From Alphaproteobacteria bacterium (lineage in GTDB: Bacteria; Pseudomonadota; Alphaproteobacteria; Caulobacterales; Hyphomonadaceae), in assembly GCA_018969425.1 (NCBI GenBank), contig JAGWYJ010000039.1, positions 1-32,566 of the forward strand: 32,566 nt of DNA. The letters are read 5' to 3'. Shown here one piece after another: positions 8,410-16,961 of the stretch (position 1 is the stretch's first letter; every line of letters starts with the position of its first letter). The translations under genes were made by a program, and so were the position numbers. Below the pieces are notes generated by a model, which did no database searches, was not told the DNA's origin, and was given only the letters and a program-made list of their open reading frames with translations.

Positions 8410-9883
8410 GGGCGTCCGCCTCCCGCCTCATCAGTCGCGCCGCTTCTTCCGGGCTGGTGACGCCTTCAGTCACCAGAACTCGTGCGCTGTCCGAGAGCCG
8501 GGCTGAGTCTGCAAATGCATGAACCGCCATCTCGGTTTCCGTCGCATTGGCCCCGATAAGCTGACGCATTGTCTCGTCGATCCGCACCGCCTCATAGACC
8601 CCGGTCCGGCCAATGAACCCGGTGTGCCCGCATTTCGCGCATCCGCCGGCCCGCCAGACAGGCGCATCTTCTGCAAGACCGATCAGGCGACCGACAGCCG
8701 CTCCAACGGGTTCGCAGCGCCGGCAGGATGGGCACAGCCGTCGAACCAGTCTTTGAGCAAGAACCATCCGCAGTGTCGAGGCGAGCAGGAAGGGCTCAAC
8801 TCCCATATCTCTCAGACGCGTGACGGCGCCGATAGCGTCGTTCGTATGGACGGTCGAAAGCACGAGGTGCCCCGTCAGGCTGGCCTGTACGGCGATCTGA
8901 GCGGTCTCAGAATCGCGGACCTCGCCGACCAGGACAATATCCGGATCCTGTCGGAGGATGGCTCTCAGACCGGCCGCGAAGGTCAGGCCGACCTTGGTGT
9001 TCACCTGGGTCTGGCCGACGCCGTCGACCGCGTATTCAACCGGATCCTCGATCGTCAGAATAGACCGGGCGCCGTCATTGAGCCGGCGAAGTCCGGCATA
9101 GAGCGTGGTGGTCTTTCCAGACCCGGTTGGTCCTGTGACCAGAACAATTCCATTGGGATCCGCAAGAGACGCCTCGAACGCGTCTCGGATCGCCGTCGGC
9201 ATGCCGAGGTCATCGAGGCCGAGGCCCGCCTTATCCCGGTCCAGAAGTCGCATCACCACCCTCTCGCCGACGCGTGAGGGCAGGGTTGAAACCCGCACAT
9301 CGAGCGCGCGTCCGCCGAGGGTCAGGGAGATACGTCCATCCTGCGGAAGGCGGCGCTCTGCGATATCCAGCCTCGCCATCACCTTGACACGAGAGACCAG
9401 CAACGGACCGAGCCGCGCCGTCAGCCTTGCGGCTTCTCGCAGGACCCCGTCGGTACGCAGACGAACGACGAGGTGGGTCTCATAGGGTTCGATATGTATG
9501 TCCGACGCTCCAAGGCGCGCGGCCTCCGCGATCAGACCGTTGATCAGGCGGATGATCGGAGCGTCGTCGTTTGTATCCAGAAGATCGGCGATCGCAGGCA
9601 TGTCCCCCAGAAGATCCGACAGCCCGCCGGCAAGTCCGGCCGCCTCAGCGTCCTCTATCCCCAGATCGCCTGCAGAATAATGCTCGGACAGCCGCGCTTC
9701 GAAGGCCGCTGCATCGAGCATGCTGACCGCAAGTGGTCCGCGGCTTGCGCGTCGGACCTCGAGCAGCGACATCGGGTCAGCGCCTTCTCGCACGAAGACC
9801 TGAGCGGCCTCCTCGCCGGGCAGCGCAATCACCCCGTTGCGGCGGGCGAACGCGTAGGGAAGAAGAGTTCCGGAACGGGTCAT
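8396..9883 (-). CDS. gspE: T2SS assembly ATPase GspE
   Basis: A 495-residue hexameric ATPase that powers pseudopilus assembly. An N-terminal domain (about 1-100) for docking to GspL precedes the ATPase core. Visible motifs: Walker A GPTGSGKTTT at 251-260, Asp box TIEDPVEY at 277-284, Walker B DIVLVGEVRD at 315-324, His box STVHTND at 343-349, and a zinc-binding tetracysteine motif (Cys384, 387, 415, 418; CPSC and CAKC) as expected in GspE rather than most PilB/PilT proteins. All key residues are present. It overlaps gspD by 4 nt and gspF by 14 nt. Confidence 0.96.
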   Translation of the reverse strand: MTRSGTLLPYAFARRNGVIALPGEEAAQVFVREGADPMSLLEVRRASRGPLAVSMLDAAAFEARLSEHYSAGDLGIEDAEAAGLAGGLSDLLGDMPAIADLLDTNDDAPIIRLINGLIAEAARLGASDIHIEPYETHLVVRLRTDGVLREAARLTARLGPLLVSRVKVMARLDIAERRLPQDGRISLTLGGRALDVRVSTLPSRVGERVVMRLLDRDKAGLGLDDLGMPTAIRDAFEASLADPNGIVLVTGPTGSGKTTTLYAGLRRLNDGARSILTIEDPVEYAVDGVGQTQVNTKVGLTFAAGLRAILRQDPDIVLVGEVRDSETAQIAVQASLTGHLVLSTVHTNDAIGAVTRLRDMGVEPFLLASTLRMVLAQRLVRRLCPSCRRCEPVGAAVGRLIGLAEDAPVWRAGGCAKCGHTGFIGRTGVYEAVRIDETMRQLIGANATETEMAVHAFADSARLSDSARVLVTEGVTSPEEAARLMRREADAHADV

Positions 9884-11850
9884 GGACGGCTCGCCTGCGC
9901 CCCCGGCGAGGGGGCGCCCAGCGCTTCAGTCAGGCTGGCCGTTCCGCTGGCCTCCGTTTGACGACGGACCATGTCCTCGATCTTCGGCGAGGTCGCAGCC
10001 CGGGCGTCGCCGGGAGATTTCAGAATAACAGGACGGATGAACACCATCAGATTGGTCCGGGTCTCATCGCGGGATTCGGAGCGGAACAGGCCTCCGACAA
10101 CGGGAATGTCTCCCAGCACCGGGACTTTTTCCACTCCGAGGCTTTCTCCGCGGTCAAGCAGTCCGCCCAGCACGACCACCTCGCCATTATCGACCATCAC
10201 CGTGGTCTCGATTTCGCGCTTGTTGAAAATGAGTTCCTGGCCGGGAGACAGAGGCGGCACGACGCTCGAGACTTCCTGCTTGAGGAAGAGCGTGATGGCG
10301 CCGTCCGCATTGATCTGCGGTCGCACGCGCAGCTTCACGCCGACATCCTGCCGCTCAATGGTGCGGAAGGGATTGGAGTTATTCTCCCCCAGAACCTCTC
10401 CGGTCGTGACGGGAACCTCCTGGCCGACCAGGATCGAGGCCTCACGATTGTTGAGTGTCAGGATCGAGGGCGTCGACAGAAGATTGGATCCGCTGTCTCG
10501 CCGGACGGCATTGATGATCATCCCGAAAAGGCCGTCGCCGGAGAGGTCGTCGGCGACGCCGGCGACCGCACCGGTCGCACGCGAAATTGACCCGGCCGCC
10601 GCTGTCTGAAGATCCTTGAGGAGGGAGGAGTCCTCAGGCAGGGAGCGTCCCGCCGTTGCGGCGCCGGCGACGGTGAGCAGATTGGGCCGTGCGCCGCTGT
10701 AGGCGGTGGCGAAGAACGGGATCGAGGCGCCATCCTGCCCTGAGAGAAGGAACTGTACGCCGAGGTCTTTGGCGACGCCGTCTGAGACCTCAACCACGAT
10801 CGCCTGGACAAGAACCTGTTCGCTGCGCTTGTCGATCTGGCGGACGATTGTCTCGATCTCTGACTGAACGGTGGGCTCGGCCCGCACGACGATGGCGTTG
10901 GCGCCTTCAAACAGTGCGACGCTGCCCTTTCCCCCGGGGCGCGGAGCGCCCTGCGCGGTTCCGGTTTGCTGGCTGCTGTCCGCCCCCTGACCGAGAAGGG
11001 TCCTGACGAGATCGAGAACTGCCGCCGCATCCGTGTTCTGCAGGAAGATTACCCGTGTGTCGCCGCTCGGCTGAGCCTGGTCGTCGAGCTGCGTGGTGAT
11101 CTCACGCAGCCGGCTTACCGTATCCGAAGGGCCGCGAATGACGAGGGAATTGGATGCCTCGACCGCTGTAAAGCTGGCGGACGACAGCGACTTGGACGGA
11201 TCGGCGCCCGCCCCGGTGATCTCGCGAAGCGCCTCGACCAGGACGCTCGGGCTTGAGTTCTTGAGCCTTACGATTTCGATGACATCCGTATCCCGGTCGA
11301 GATCGGTCACGAGCGAGGCGAGCCGGCGGACATTGTCTGCGAAATCGGTGATGACGATGGCGTTCGCGCGCGGAGCTGCGCTGACCTGTCCGCCTTTGCC
11401 GACCAGTCGTTCGATAACGGGCAGGATGGAGGCGGGATCCCGGGATTTCAGGCGTACCACCTGGGTCACGAAGCGTTCGGCCCCTGGGCCGGAGGGCTGG
11501 GTTGCCCCGTCCTCTCCGGGGGTGATCCGGATCGCTCCCGAGGCGGTGGGCACAGCGATGTATCCGTGCGCCCGGAGAGTGGCGAGAAAAACCTCATACA
11601 TCTGGTCGGAAGAGAGCGCTGCTCCTGAGGCGATGGTGACATTCCCCTGAACGCGGGGATCGATGACGAACGTCTTGCCGGTCATGCGGGAGACGTCCTG
11701 GATCAGGGCCCGGATGTCGGCGCTCTGGACATTGAGGGTCTGCTTACCGTTTTCCTGAGTTCCCGCCATAGGGGCTGTCGACAGGATCAGCGCCGTCGCG
11801 GCGGCGGCCTGCAGGAGAGAGCGCGCCAGGGTCCAGGTCCGCTTCGTCAT
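9880..11850 (-). CDS. gspD: T2SS outer-membrane secretin GspD
   Basis: A 656-residue secretin. Signal peptide at about 1-30. The N0 domain follows (NVQSADIRALIQDVSRMTG, then FVIDPRVQGNVTI), then three KH-like N1-N3 domains with the typical VRLKNSSPSVLVEALREI and RVIFLQNTDAAAVLDLVRTLL repeats. The C-terminal secretin pore has LLSTPSILTLNNREASILVG at about 455 and the signature VPVLGDIPVVGGLFR at about 576-590. No pilotin-binding S-domain is obvious; the last ~40 residues are low-complexity and Pro/Ala-rich. It overlaps gspC and gspE by 4 nt each. Confidence 0.96.
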   Translation of the reverse strand: MTKRTWTLARSLLQAAAATALILSTAPMAGTQENGKQTLNVQSADIRALIQDVSRMTGKTFVIDPRVQGNVTIASGAALSSDQMYEVFLATLRAHGYIAVPTASGAIRITPGEDGATQPSGPGAERFVTQVVRLKSRDPASILPVIERLVGKGGQVSAAPRANAIVITDFADNVRRLASLVTDLDRDTDVIEIVRLKNSSPSVLVEALREITGAGADPSKSLSSASFTAVEASNSLVIRGPSDTVSRLREITTQLDDQAQPSGDTRVIFLQNTDAAAVLDLVRTLLGQGADSSQQTGTAQGAPRPGGKGSVALFEGANAIVVRAEPTVQSEIETIVRQIDKRSEQVLVQAIVVEVSDGVAKDLGVQFLLSGQDGASIPFFATAYSGARPNLLTVAGAATAGRSLPEDSSLLKDLQTAAAGSISRATGAVAGVADDLSGDGLFGMIINAVRRDSGSNLLSTPSILTLNNREASILVGQEVPVTTGEVLGENNSNPFRTIERQDVGVKLRVRPQINADGAITLFLKQEVSSVVPPLSPGQELIFNKREIETTVMVDNGEVVVLGGLLDRGESLGVEKVPVLGDIPVVGGLFRSESRDETRTNLMVFIRPVILKSPGDARAATSPKIEDMVRRQTEASGTASLTEALGAPSPGAQASRP

Positions 11851-12593
11851 GGTCGGCTCCTTGAGGTATGGGTGATCATGGCCTGGCCGGCCCGCTCGAA
11901 ACGGATCTCAACAGGGGAGGCGGCCATGAGCGCGCGCTCGAAATCCGCTTGCTCGAGGCTGGAGGCCGACTTCCGGTCAATTTGCGTAATGATGTCGCCG
12001 TCGCGAAGGCCGGTCCCGCCGAGCTGTGAGGTCCTGCCCGACAGGACAATCCGGAGGCCTTGAGATCCGCCCGACGTTTCCGTCGGCAGGAGGCTCAGCC
12101 CCGCTATCGTCAGAGCCGGCGGCTCGGGTGGGGCAGAGAACGCGGTGACTATCGACGCTTGAGGAAACGCGATGGTCACCCGACCCGATGGTCCTTCGAG
12201 GATGACATGATCGGGAGCGATCGATACCAGCCGCAGGCCGGGCGCCGCTTCCTCTCCCAGTAGCACCAGCCTTTGGGCGCCTCCGGGAGGCGCAAGAATG
12301 GCTGACCCGCCGTCCGCGCCTGCTCTCACAGCCTGCAGAGTAAAGCCGGATGCGTTCGCAGCCGGCGCCATCGGCATGGCGCCTCGGTTGAATGGATCGT
12401 CCGCCAGGGGGGCTGACGGCGCCGTCACAGAGGCCATGACGGTTCTTGATGGACGAAAAATCGGAACAGGAGCGAGGGCGGTCCACACCATCATGGCGCC
12501 GGCTGCCGACAGAGACACGATCCAGAATGAATCAAGCGCGACGGCAAGGCCGTCGCGCCGAACGCGCTCCGCTAGAGGCTCAAACCGCTTCAT
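11847..12593 (-). CDS. gspC: T2SS inner-membrane protein GspC (HR and PDZ domains)
   Basis: About 248 residues from the ATG at 12593, which is preceded closely by AAGGG. An in-frame TTG at 12653 would read back into the receptor stop codon and is rejected. One membrane helix at about 23-41 (FWIVSLSAAGAMMVWTALA). A Pro-rich linker follows, then the homology-region domain that contacts the GspD N0 domain (GSAILAPPGGAQRLVLLGEE through GRVTIAF). A C-terminal PDZ domain at about 175-240 carries the GLRDGDIITQIDRK motif; PDZ domains in GspC help select substrates. It opens the gsp block, 56 nt after the receptor gene, with a hairpin in that gap. Confidence 0.93.
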   Translation of the reverse strand: MKRFEPLAERVRRDGLAVALDSFWIVSLSAAGAMMVWTALAPVPIFRPSRTVMASVTAPSAPLADDPFNRGAMPMAPAANASGFTLQAVRAGADGGSAILAPPGGAQRLVLLGEEAAPGLRLVSIAPDHVILEGPSGRVTIAFPQASIVTAFSAPPEPPALTIAGLSLLPTETSGGSQGLRIVLSGRTSQLGGTGLRDGDIITQIDRKSASSLEQADFERALMAASPVEIRFERAGQAMITHTSRSRP

Positions 12594-12602
12594 CACACCC
12601 TT

Positions 12603-12638
12603 CGTCGCTTCCTCTCCTTTATAGAGGAGGGAGCGACG
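12603..12638 (-). promoter_or_regulatory. Hairpin between the TonB-dependent receptor gene and gspC
   Basis: In the 56-nt gap the mRNA can form a stem from CGTCGCT and AGCGACG (perfect 7-bp outer arms at 12603-12609 and 12632-12638), with further CCTC/GAGG pairing inside. It ends about 9 nt before the gspC start and abuts its ribosome binding site. No T-run follows, so it is not an intrinsic terminator. An RNA-processing or stability element, or one that controls gspC translation, is more likely. Confidence 0.45.
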
Positions 12639-12649
12639 TTCGCTATAGG

Positions 12650-15316
12650 TCAATAGGCCGTGGAAAGTCCGAAGCTGATGGATCGGCCAAGATCATACTG
12701 ATTGATGATGATCTCGCCCCCGCCAAACGACTGACGCTCCACATAGTTCTCGTTGAGAAGATTGCCGGCCTTGACGCTTGCCGACACCTCGCGCCCTCCG
12801 ATTTCGAAGGTTTTACGGTAAACAAGATCAAGGATGATCCCCGGCTCCTGAATGTAATCGGGCTCGCCCGGTCGACCCCGCGCTGAGGATCTCTCGGACA
12901 CATAGGTGGCGATGAGGGTCGCCTGGGAATTCGCAGCGTCGTCCTCATATCCAAGCTGAAGATTGACCACGTGCTCAGACTGACCCTGAAGGCGGGAGCC
13001 GTCGACGATGTAGAGGGTGGCGTCAGCCGGATCTCCGCCCTCGCTGATGGGGTAGACCACGTCGCCAGCCTCAGCTGTCACCTCAGAGTTTGAATAAGTG
13101 TAATTCCCCTGAATGAGGAAGCTCTTTCCCTTGAGTAGGGCGCTGTCCGGGAAGGGATCGTCGAAGATGGACTTGAGCTCGATTTCAGCCCCGTAGAGGC
13201 GCGCCTCCGGAGCGTTTAGATAACTCTGCTGGATCGTGGCTCCCTGCTCGACGACAACCGACTCGATAGGGTTGGTGATCGTCTTGTAGAAGGCGCCGAG
13301 CGTGAAATACTGCTGATCGGCGAAGAAGAACTCGTAACGGCTGTCGACATTGAGCAGCTCGCTGTCCTTGAGGTAGGGATTGCCTACAAACAGCCGGTCG
13401 CTGTCCGGGTCGAGATACTGCTGCGGCGCCAGTTCCCGGAACTGGGGACGGGCGATCGTCTGCGACGCCCCGAAGCGGATCTGCTGATCCGGAGCGAAGT
13501 TCCAGGTCAGCGTCGCCGCCGGAAGGAGATAATCCTTCTCAATGGCAGGGGGCTGATCCGGCGTCCCCTCCACAGAGAAAAGGTTGCGGGGCGAGACAAA
13601 CTGCCGTCCCGACTCGGCTCGAAGGCCCAGCGCCGCCCTTACATAAGTGATCGGCTCGAAGTCCGCCTTGATGTAGGCCGATGACACCTCAAGCCCGGCG
13701 TCGTATGCGGCTGCGCCGTCCGACGCCGTCGTCTCCCGAATGACAAGGCGGCCCGGATTGATATTGTAGTCAGCGAAGAGGTAGTCGACGCGCGTCTGCT
13801 GAACGGCCAGCGGGAGGCCTTCGGCCACAAAGCGGAATGAGCGTGCCTCTGAGGACCGCGTATTGTCCGAATAGTCGAGTCCGCCGGAAATGACCGTATC
13901 CTTCGCACCCGCCCGCGGGATGGCGTAGGCAAGGTCGATGCCGAAGTTCTGAACCTTATCCGAGAGCTCGCTGAACGAAAGCCGGTTGGGCGCACGCGAG
14001 GTATCGTGAAGATAACGGTCGATGGAATCGTCAAAAAGGTAGCGAATCTGACGCTCGTAGGGCGCGTTTCGCGATGTCTCGGCAAGCGCCGCGCGCCAGC
14101 TCAGCGTGAACGGCTCAAAATCATGGCTGCCGCGGAGCTGTGTCGACAGAAGCTCCCGCTCATACCAGGCGGTGCGGTCGTCCCGTACATCCTCACCCGC
14201 CAGTTCGTCGAAGCCAAAGCGCACATAGGTCTGCTTGGTCGTGCGGCGGATCCACAGATTGGTCCAGTCGATCGTGTGGCGGCCAAACTCGACGCCCGCT
14301 CCGAAGAGACCATCCCAGCCGACCTTGTTGTCTGTCGAGGTGTAGTTGTAGTCAGACTTGGGCGTGATCACGCCTCCATCGATCCGGCCTTCCTGCTGGA
14401 TCCCGTCCTGCGTCTCCCAGTCATTGGCGTAGCCAAGCACTCCGATGACGCCGATGCTGGCGCCGCCGACATCCCAGCGATACCCGCCGCTGAGGTCCGC
14501 ACTCCCGTTGGCGGGAATGGAATGATTGACCTGGACAAGATTGGTCTTTGCATTTTCGAAGCTCTGTCCGATGCGCTGCAGCTGCGCAGGTGTGAAATTC
14601 GAGCCATTTATGCGCTTGCCGGTAGCAAGCGCCTCGCGCAGCTGCCCCGGCATCTTGCGAACGCCATCGTCGAACCCGAAGCGGTCCGCCTCGCCGCCAT
14701 TATACGTGTAGCCTGTCTCGAAACTCGTTTCCGAGTTGGCGCTGACGCCGACACCAACCTCGAGGAAGGGGTAATCAGGAAGGTTGAGTGTGGAAAGCTC
14801 GATAACCCCTCCGCCGAACTCCCCCGGAAACTCGGCTGAGTAGGACTTCTGGACCATCACCCCCTGAAGGATGCTGCTCGGAAACAGATCCAGCGGAACC
14901 ACGCGCTGGAGCGGCTCCGGGCTGGGCAGGGGAGACCCGTTGAGGATCGCTGACGAGTATCGCTCGCCAAGTCCGCGGACATAGACGAACTTTCCTTCCG
15001 CGATGCTGAGACCCGTAACGCGCGTCAGGGCCTCGGCGGCGTTGGAATCGCCCTGTCGTTCAAGATCGAGATTGCTGAGAAACTGAGCGACCTCAGAGGT
15101 CTCCTGGAGTGGCTCAGGGATGTAGGATCCGAGAACCCGGATAACGTCCCCTCCCTCGGAGTCGGTTGCCGATGCTTCGGGCGTATCGGCCTGCGCGGAC
15201 GCCGCCGGAGCCGGAGGAACCGCTTCCTGAGCAAAGGCCTGACCGCCGGTCAGCGCGGACGTCGCGAGCAGAAGAGCGCTCAGGGAGAAGCTGTAAGCAG
15301 TCATGGGCAACACCAT
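12650..15316 (-). CDS. TonB-dependent outer-membrane receptor linked to T2SS
   Basis: An 888-residue outer-membrane receptor. Signal peptide (cut after QAFA), then a Pro/Ala linker and a TonB-box-like DVIRVLGSYI (about 57-66). The plug domain at about 75-180 has NAAEALTRVTGLSI, FVYVRGLGERYSSAILNG and an EFGGGVIELST end motif. The rest is a 22-strand beta barrel with RPQFRELAP, YLKDSELLNVDSRYEFFF and the terminal strand GRSISFGLSTAY. It lies 62 nt downstream of the beta-helix lipoprotein gene and 56 nt upstream of gspC, on the same strand. Receptors of this kind import scarce ligands using TonB energy. The ligand is unknown; the Pho-box context suggests a phosphorus-containing compound (inference). 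The start could also be the ATG at 15304. Confidence 0.92.
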   Translation of the reverse strand: MVLPMTAYSFSLSALLLATSALTGGQAFAQEAVPPAPAASAQADTPEASATDSEGGDVIRVLGSYIPEPLQETSEVAQFLSNLDLERQGDSNAAEALTRVTGLSIAEGKFVYVRGLGERYSSAILNGSPLPSPEPLQRVVPLDLFPSSILQGVMVQKSYSAEFPGEFGGGVIELSTLNLPDYPFLEVGVGVSANSETSFETGYTYNGGEADRFGFDDGVRKMPGQLREALATGKRINGSNFTPAQLQRIGQSFENAKTNLVQVNHSIPANGSADLSGGYRWDVGGASIGVIGVLGYANDWETQDGIQQEGRIDGGVITPKSDYNYTSTDNKVGWDGLFGAGVEFGRHTIDWTNLWIRRTTKQTYVRFGFDELAGEDVRDDRTAWYERELLSTQLRGSHDFEPFTLSWRAALAETSRNAPYERQIRYLFDDSIDRYLHDTSRAPNRLSFSELSDKVQNFGIDLAYAIPRAGAKDTVISGGLDYSDNTRSSEARSFRFVAEGLPLAVQQTRVDYLFADYNINPGRLVIRETTASDGAAAYDAGLEVSSAYIKADFEPITYVRAALGLRAESGRQFVSPRNLFSVEGTPDQPPAIEKDYLLPAATLTWNFAPDQQIRFGASQTIARPQFRELAPQQYLDPDSDRLFVGNPYLKDSELLNVDSRYEFFFADQQYFTLGAFYKTITNPIESVVVEQGATIQQSYLNAPEARLYGAEIELKSIFDDPFPDSALLKGKSFLIQGNYTYSNSEVTAEAGDVVYPISEGGDPADATLYIVDGSRLQGQSEHVVNLQLGYEDDAANSQATLIATYVSERSSARGRPGEPDYIQEPGIILDLVYRKTFEIGGREVSASVKAGNLLNENYVERQSFGGGEIIINQYDLGRSISFGLSTAY

Positions 15317-15342
15317 CCGGATCCAAGTGTGTAGAAGGGAGT

Positions 15343-15370
15343 GGGGCGAGCGCCTGTGAGCGCTCGCCCC
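15343..15370 (-). promoter_or_regulatory. Perfect 10-bp hairpin between lipoprotein and receptor genes
   Basis: Arms GGGGCGAGCG (15343-15352) and CGCTCGCCCC (15361-15370) are perfectly complementary around an 8-nt loop, 8 nt after the lipoprotein stop codon. On the transcribed strand the following bases are C/T-rich (ACTCCCTTCT) but lack a true T-run. It probably acts as a partial terminator or as a 3' stabiliser, leaving more lipoprotein mRNA than receptor and T2SS mRNA. Confidence 0.6.
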
Positions 15371-15377
15371 GGGATCA

Positions 15378-16871
15378 TCAGCAGGAGGTCCCGCCGGTCA
15401 GGCCGCAACTCCAGGTCTTGTACCAGCTCACCGCACTGTCGCTGACCGCACCGATCTTGGTCGGCGTTGTCAGGAAGGTGGATCCGGCGTGGTTGACCGG
15501 CGCGGTGACCGTCACTGCGTTTTCGTTGGTTCCGTTGATGAAGGTACCCGACAGGCTCGAGGTTCCGGCCGAGGTGTTGTTCGCTCCGGCGTTGAACACC
15601 GCCGCCGTCTCGGTGAGGTTGCCATCATCGCGGAAGGGCGAGGTGCAGCTGAAGAAGACCGAGTTGAAGGTCGGAGCTGCGGTGATGGTGTCTGCATCAT
15701 CGATGTCGAGGCAGGCGCTGGTTCCGGTCTTCACCACGATCGAGTTCCAGAGCTTGATGCCATTGCCCGAGTTGATGACCATCGCATCGGAGGTTGAGGA
15801 GCGTCCGATGATTGTCGCATTCGAGATGCGGGGGATGGTGTTCAGCGAGAAACCGCCGGTGACGGGGGTTCGGGTTCCCGCAGAGCTGAACTCAAATCCA
15901 CGGTCGCCGCCATTGGCGCGCTGAACGATCAGCACGTTCTGGACGGCTCCGCGCCAGCCGGTGTCGACATCAAGACTGTCGTCATCATTGCCGGTCAGGA
16001 TGATGTTCCGCAGGTTGACCGTACCGCCGAAGACCTCGATCCCGTCGTCGGAGGAGTTATGGACCTGAACGTTTTCGATCGTGGTTCCGTTTCCAACCCC
16101 GGCGAGCGTGATGCCGTTGAGCTCGTTATTGGGAAGGATCTCGAAGCCCGAGTGCTGAACCCGCACAAAGCTCAGACGGCCGCTGTTATCCGCCGGCGTA
16201 TTGCCGCCGTAGAAGGCGTTGGTGCCCTCGACCTGAGCCACGCAGGCGATATTCGGCGGCGTCACCCCGCTAGGGCATCCCGCTGAGGTCGGTGCGCGGC
16301 CCAGGATTACGAGACCGCCCCACTGTCCGATCGAGTCGACGGTCGTCGATCCCTCGATGCCCTGCCGGCTGGTGAAGATAATCGGATCGGCGACAGTGCC
16401 GACGGCGAAGATCTGCGAGCCACGGTTGACCACGATGTAGTCAAGGCCGCCCGAGCCGAAAATGCGGACGCCCGGGTCGACGGTCAGAATGCCCTGGCTG
16501 CCCCCCGCGGCGGGAGAAGAGGGGTCTGCGCCGAGATCGACGCCCACGTTCACGCGGCCGCTGATCGAGTAGATCGTGCCGTCGCGCTTGGGGATCACGA
16601 AGTTGCCAGTGATCGTGCTCGGCAGCTGACAATTGCGGAGGCTGGAGACCACGCCGACATTGTTGAAGCCCGAGGGGCAATCAGCCGCAGGGCCGGCGGG
16701 CGGCGAGGGCGGCGGGGGCGGCGGGGGGGAAGGCGGGGGCGAGGGAGGAGGGGAAGGAATGAAGACGCCTTCTCCAGGGGAGGCGACGCCGTCGCTCCCG
16801 GAGCAGGCTGCGGCGCCGGTGACGGCGAGGCAGGCCAGTAGGGCCGCCCGGACGGCTTGGTTCGATGACAT
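15378..16871 (-). CDS. Putative surface lipoprotein, Pro-rich linker and right-handed beta-helix domain
   Basis: A 497-residue exported protein. The start at 16871 has GAGGGAG seven bases upstream and begins directly with a signal peptide (MSSNQAVRAALLACLAVTGA) ending at Cys23 in a weak lipobox (GAAAC). Residues about 35-58 are an almost pure Ser/Pro linker. The rest (about 65-480) has short repeating strands rich in Gly, Asn, Val and Ile: GILTVDPGVRIFG, IGQWGGLVILGRAP, TIENVQVHNSSDDGIEVFGG, LRNIILTGNDDDSLDVD. These look like rungs of a parallel beta-helix of the pectate-lyase type. The C-terminus is SWYKTWSCGLTGGTSC. It is the first gene after the Pho-box array and is followed by the receptor and the T2SS, so it is the prime candidate substrate of that T2SS. 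Enzymatic function is not known; carbohydrate or polyphosphate binding is speculative. Confidence 0.8.
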   Translation of the reverse strand: MSSNQAVRAALLACLAVTGAAACSGSDGVASPGEGVFIPSPPPSPPPSPPPPPPPSPPAGPAADCPSGFNNVGVVSSLRNCQLPSTITGNFVIPKRDGTIYSISGRVNVGVDLGADPSSPAAGGSQGILTVDPGVRIFGSGGLDYIVVNRGSQIFAVGTVADPIIFTSRQGIEGSTTVDSIGQWGGLVILGRAPTSAGCPSGVTPPNIACVAQVEGTNAFYGGNTPADNSGRLSFVRVQHSGFEILPNNELNGITLAGVGNGTTIENVQVHNSSDDGIEVFGGTVNLRNIILTGNDDDSLDVDTGWRGAVQNVLIVQRANGGDRGFEFSSAGTRTPVTGGFSLNTIPRISNATIIGRSSTSDAMVINSGNGIKLWNSIVVKTGTSACLDIDDADTITAAPTFNSVFFSCTSPFRDDGNLTETAAVFNAGANNTSAGTSSLSGTFINGTNENAVTVTAPVNHAGSTFLTTPTKIGAVSDSAVSWYKTWSCGLTGGTSC

Positions 16872-16961
16872 GGGTCTCTCCCTCGGAACATGGTCCGACC
16901 AGGAAGGAGACGCCCTTGTGTCAGGTCGCCCTTGCTGGTCCATGGGAGGTCGTTAACGTCT

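Noticed and set aside
8519-9277. Long plus-strand open frame (252 codons) inside gspE
   Set aside because: It is antisense to a complete, motif-perfect GspE; GC-rich codon bias leaves such frames open by chance. It has no family features and no ribosome binding site.
12620-12653. TTGACC and TATAAA as a promoter for gspC, and TTG at 12653 as its start
   Set aside because: The two boxes are about 24 nt apart, too far for a sigma-70-type promoter, and the TATAAA lies in the loop of the hairpin. The TTG has no ribosome binding site and would extend gspC into the receptor stop codon.
14006-14839. Long plus-strand open frame (277 codons) inside the receptor gene
   Set aside because: Antisense shadow of the TonB-dependent receptor, with no recognisable domain.
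16690-16755. G-rich, repeat-like tract
   Set aside because: It is the codon pattern of the Ser/Pro linker in the lipoprotein gene, not an independent DNA repeat or CRISPR.
16872-16950. Imperfect CATGG...CCATG inverted repeat in the lipoprotein leader
   Set aside because: The arms need a 4-nt bulge and a loop of nearly 30 nt; not convincing as a riboswitch or attenuator.
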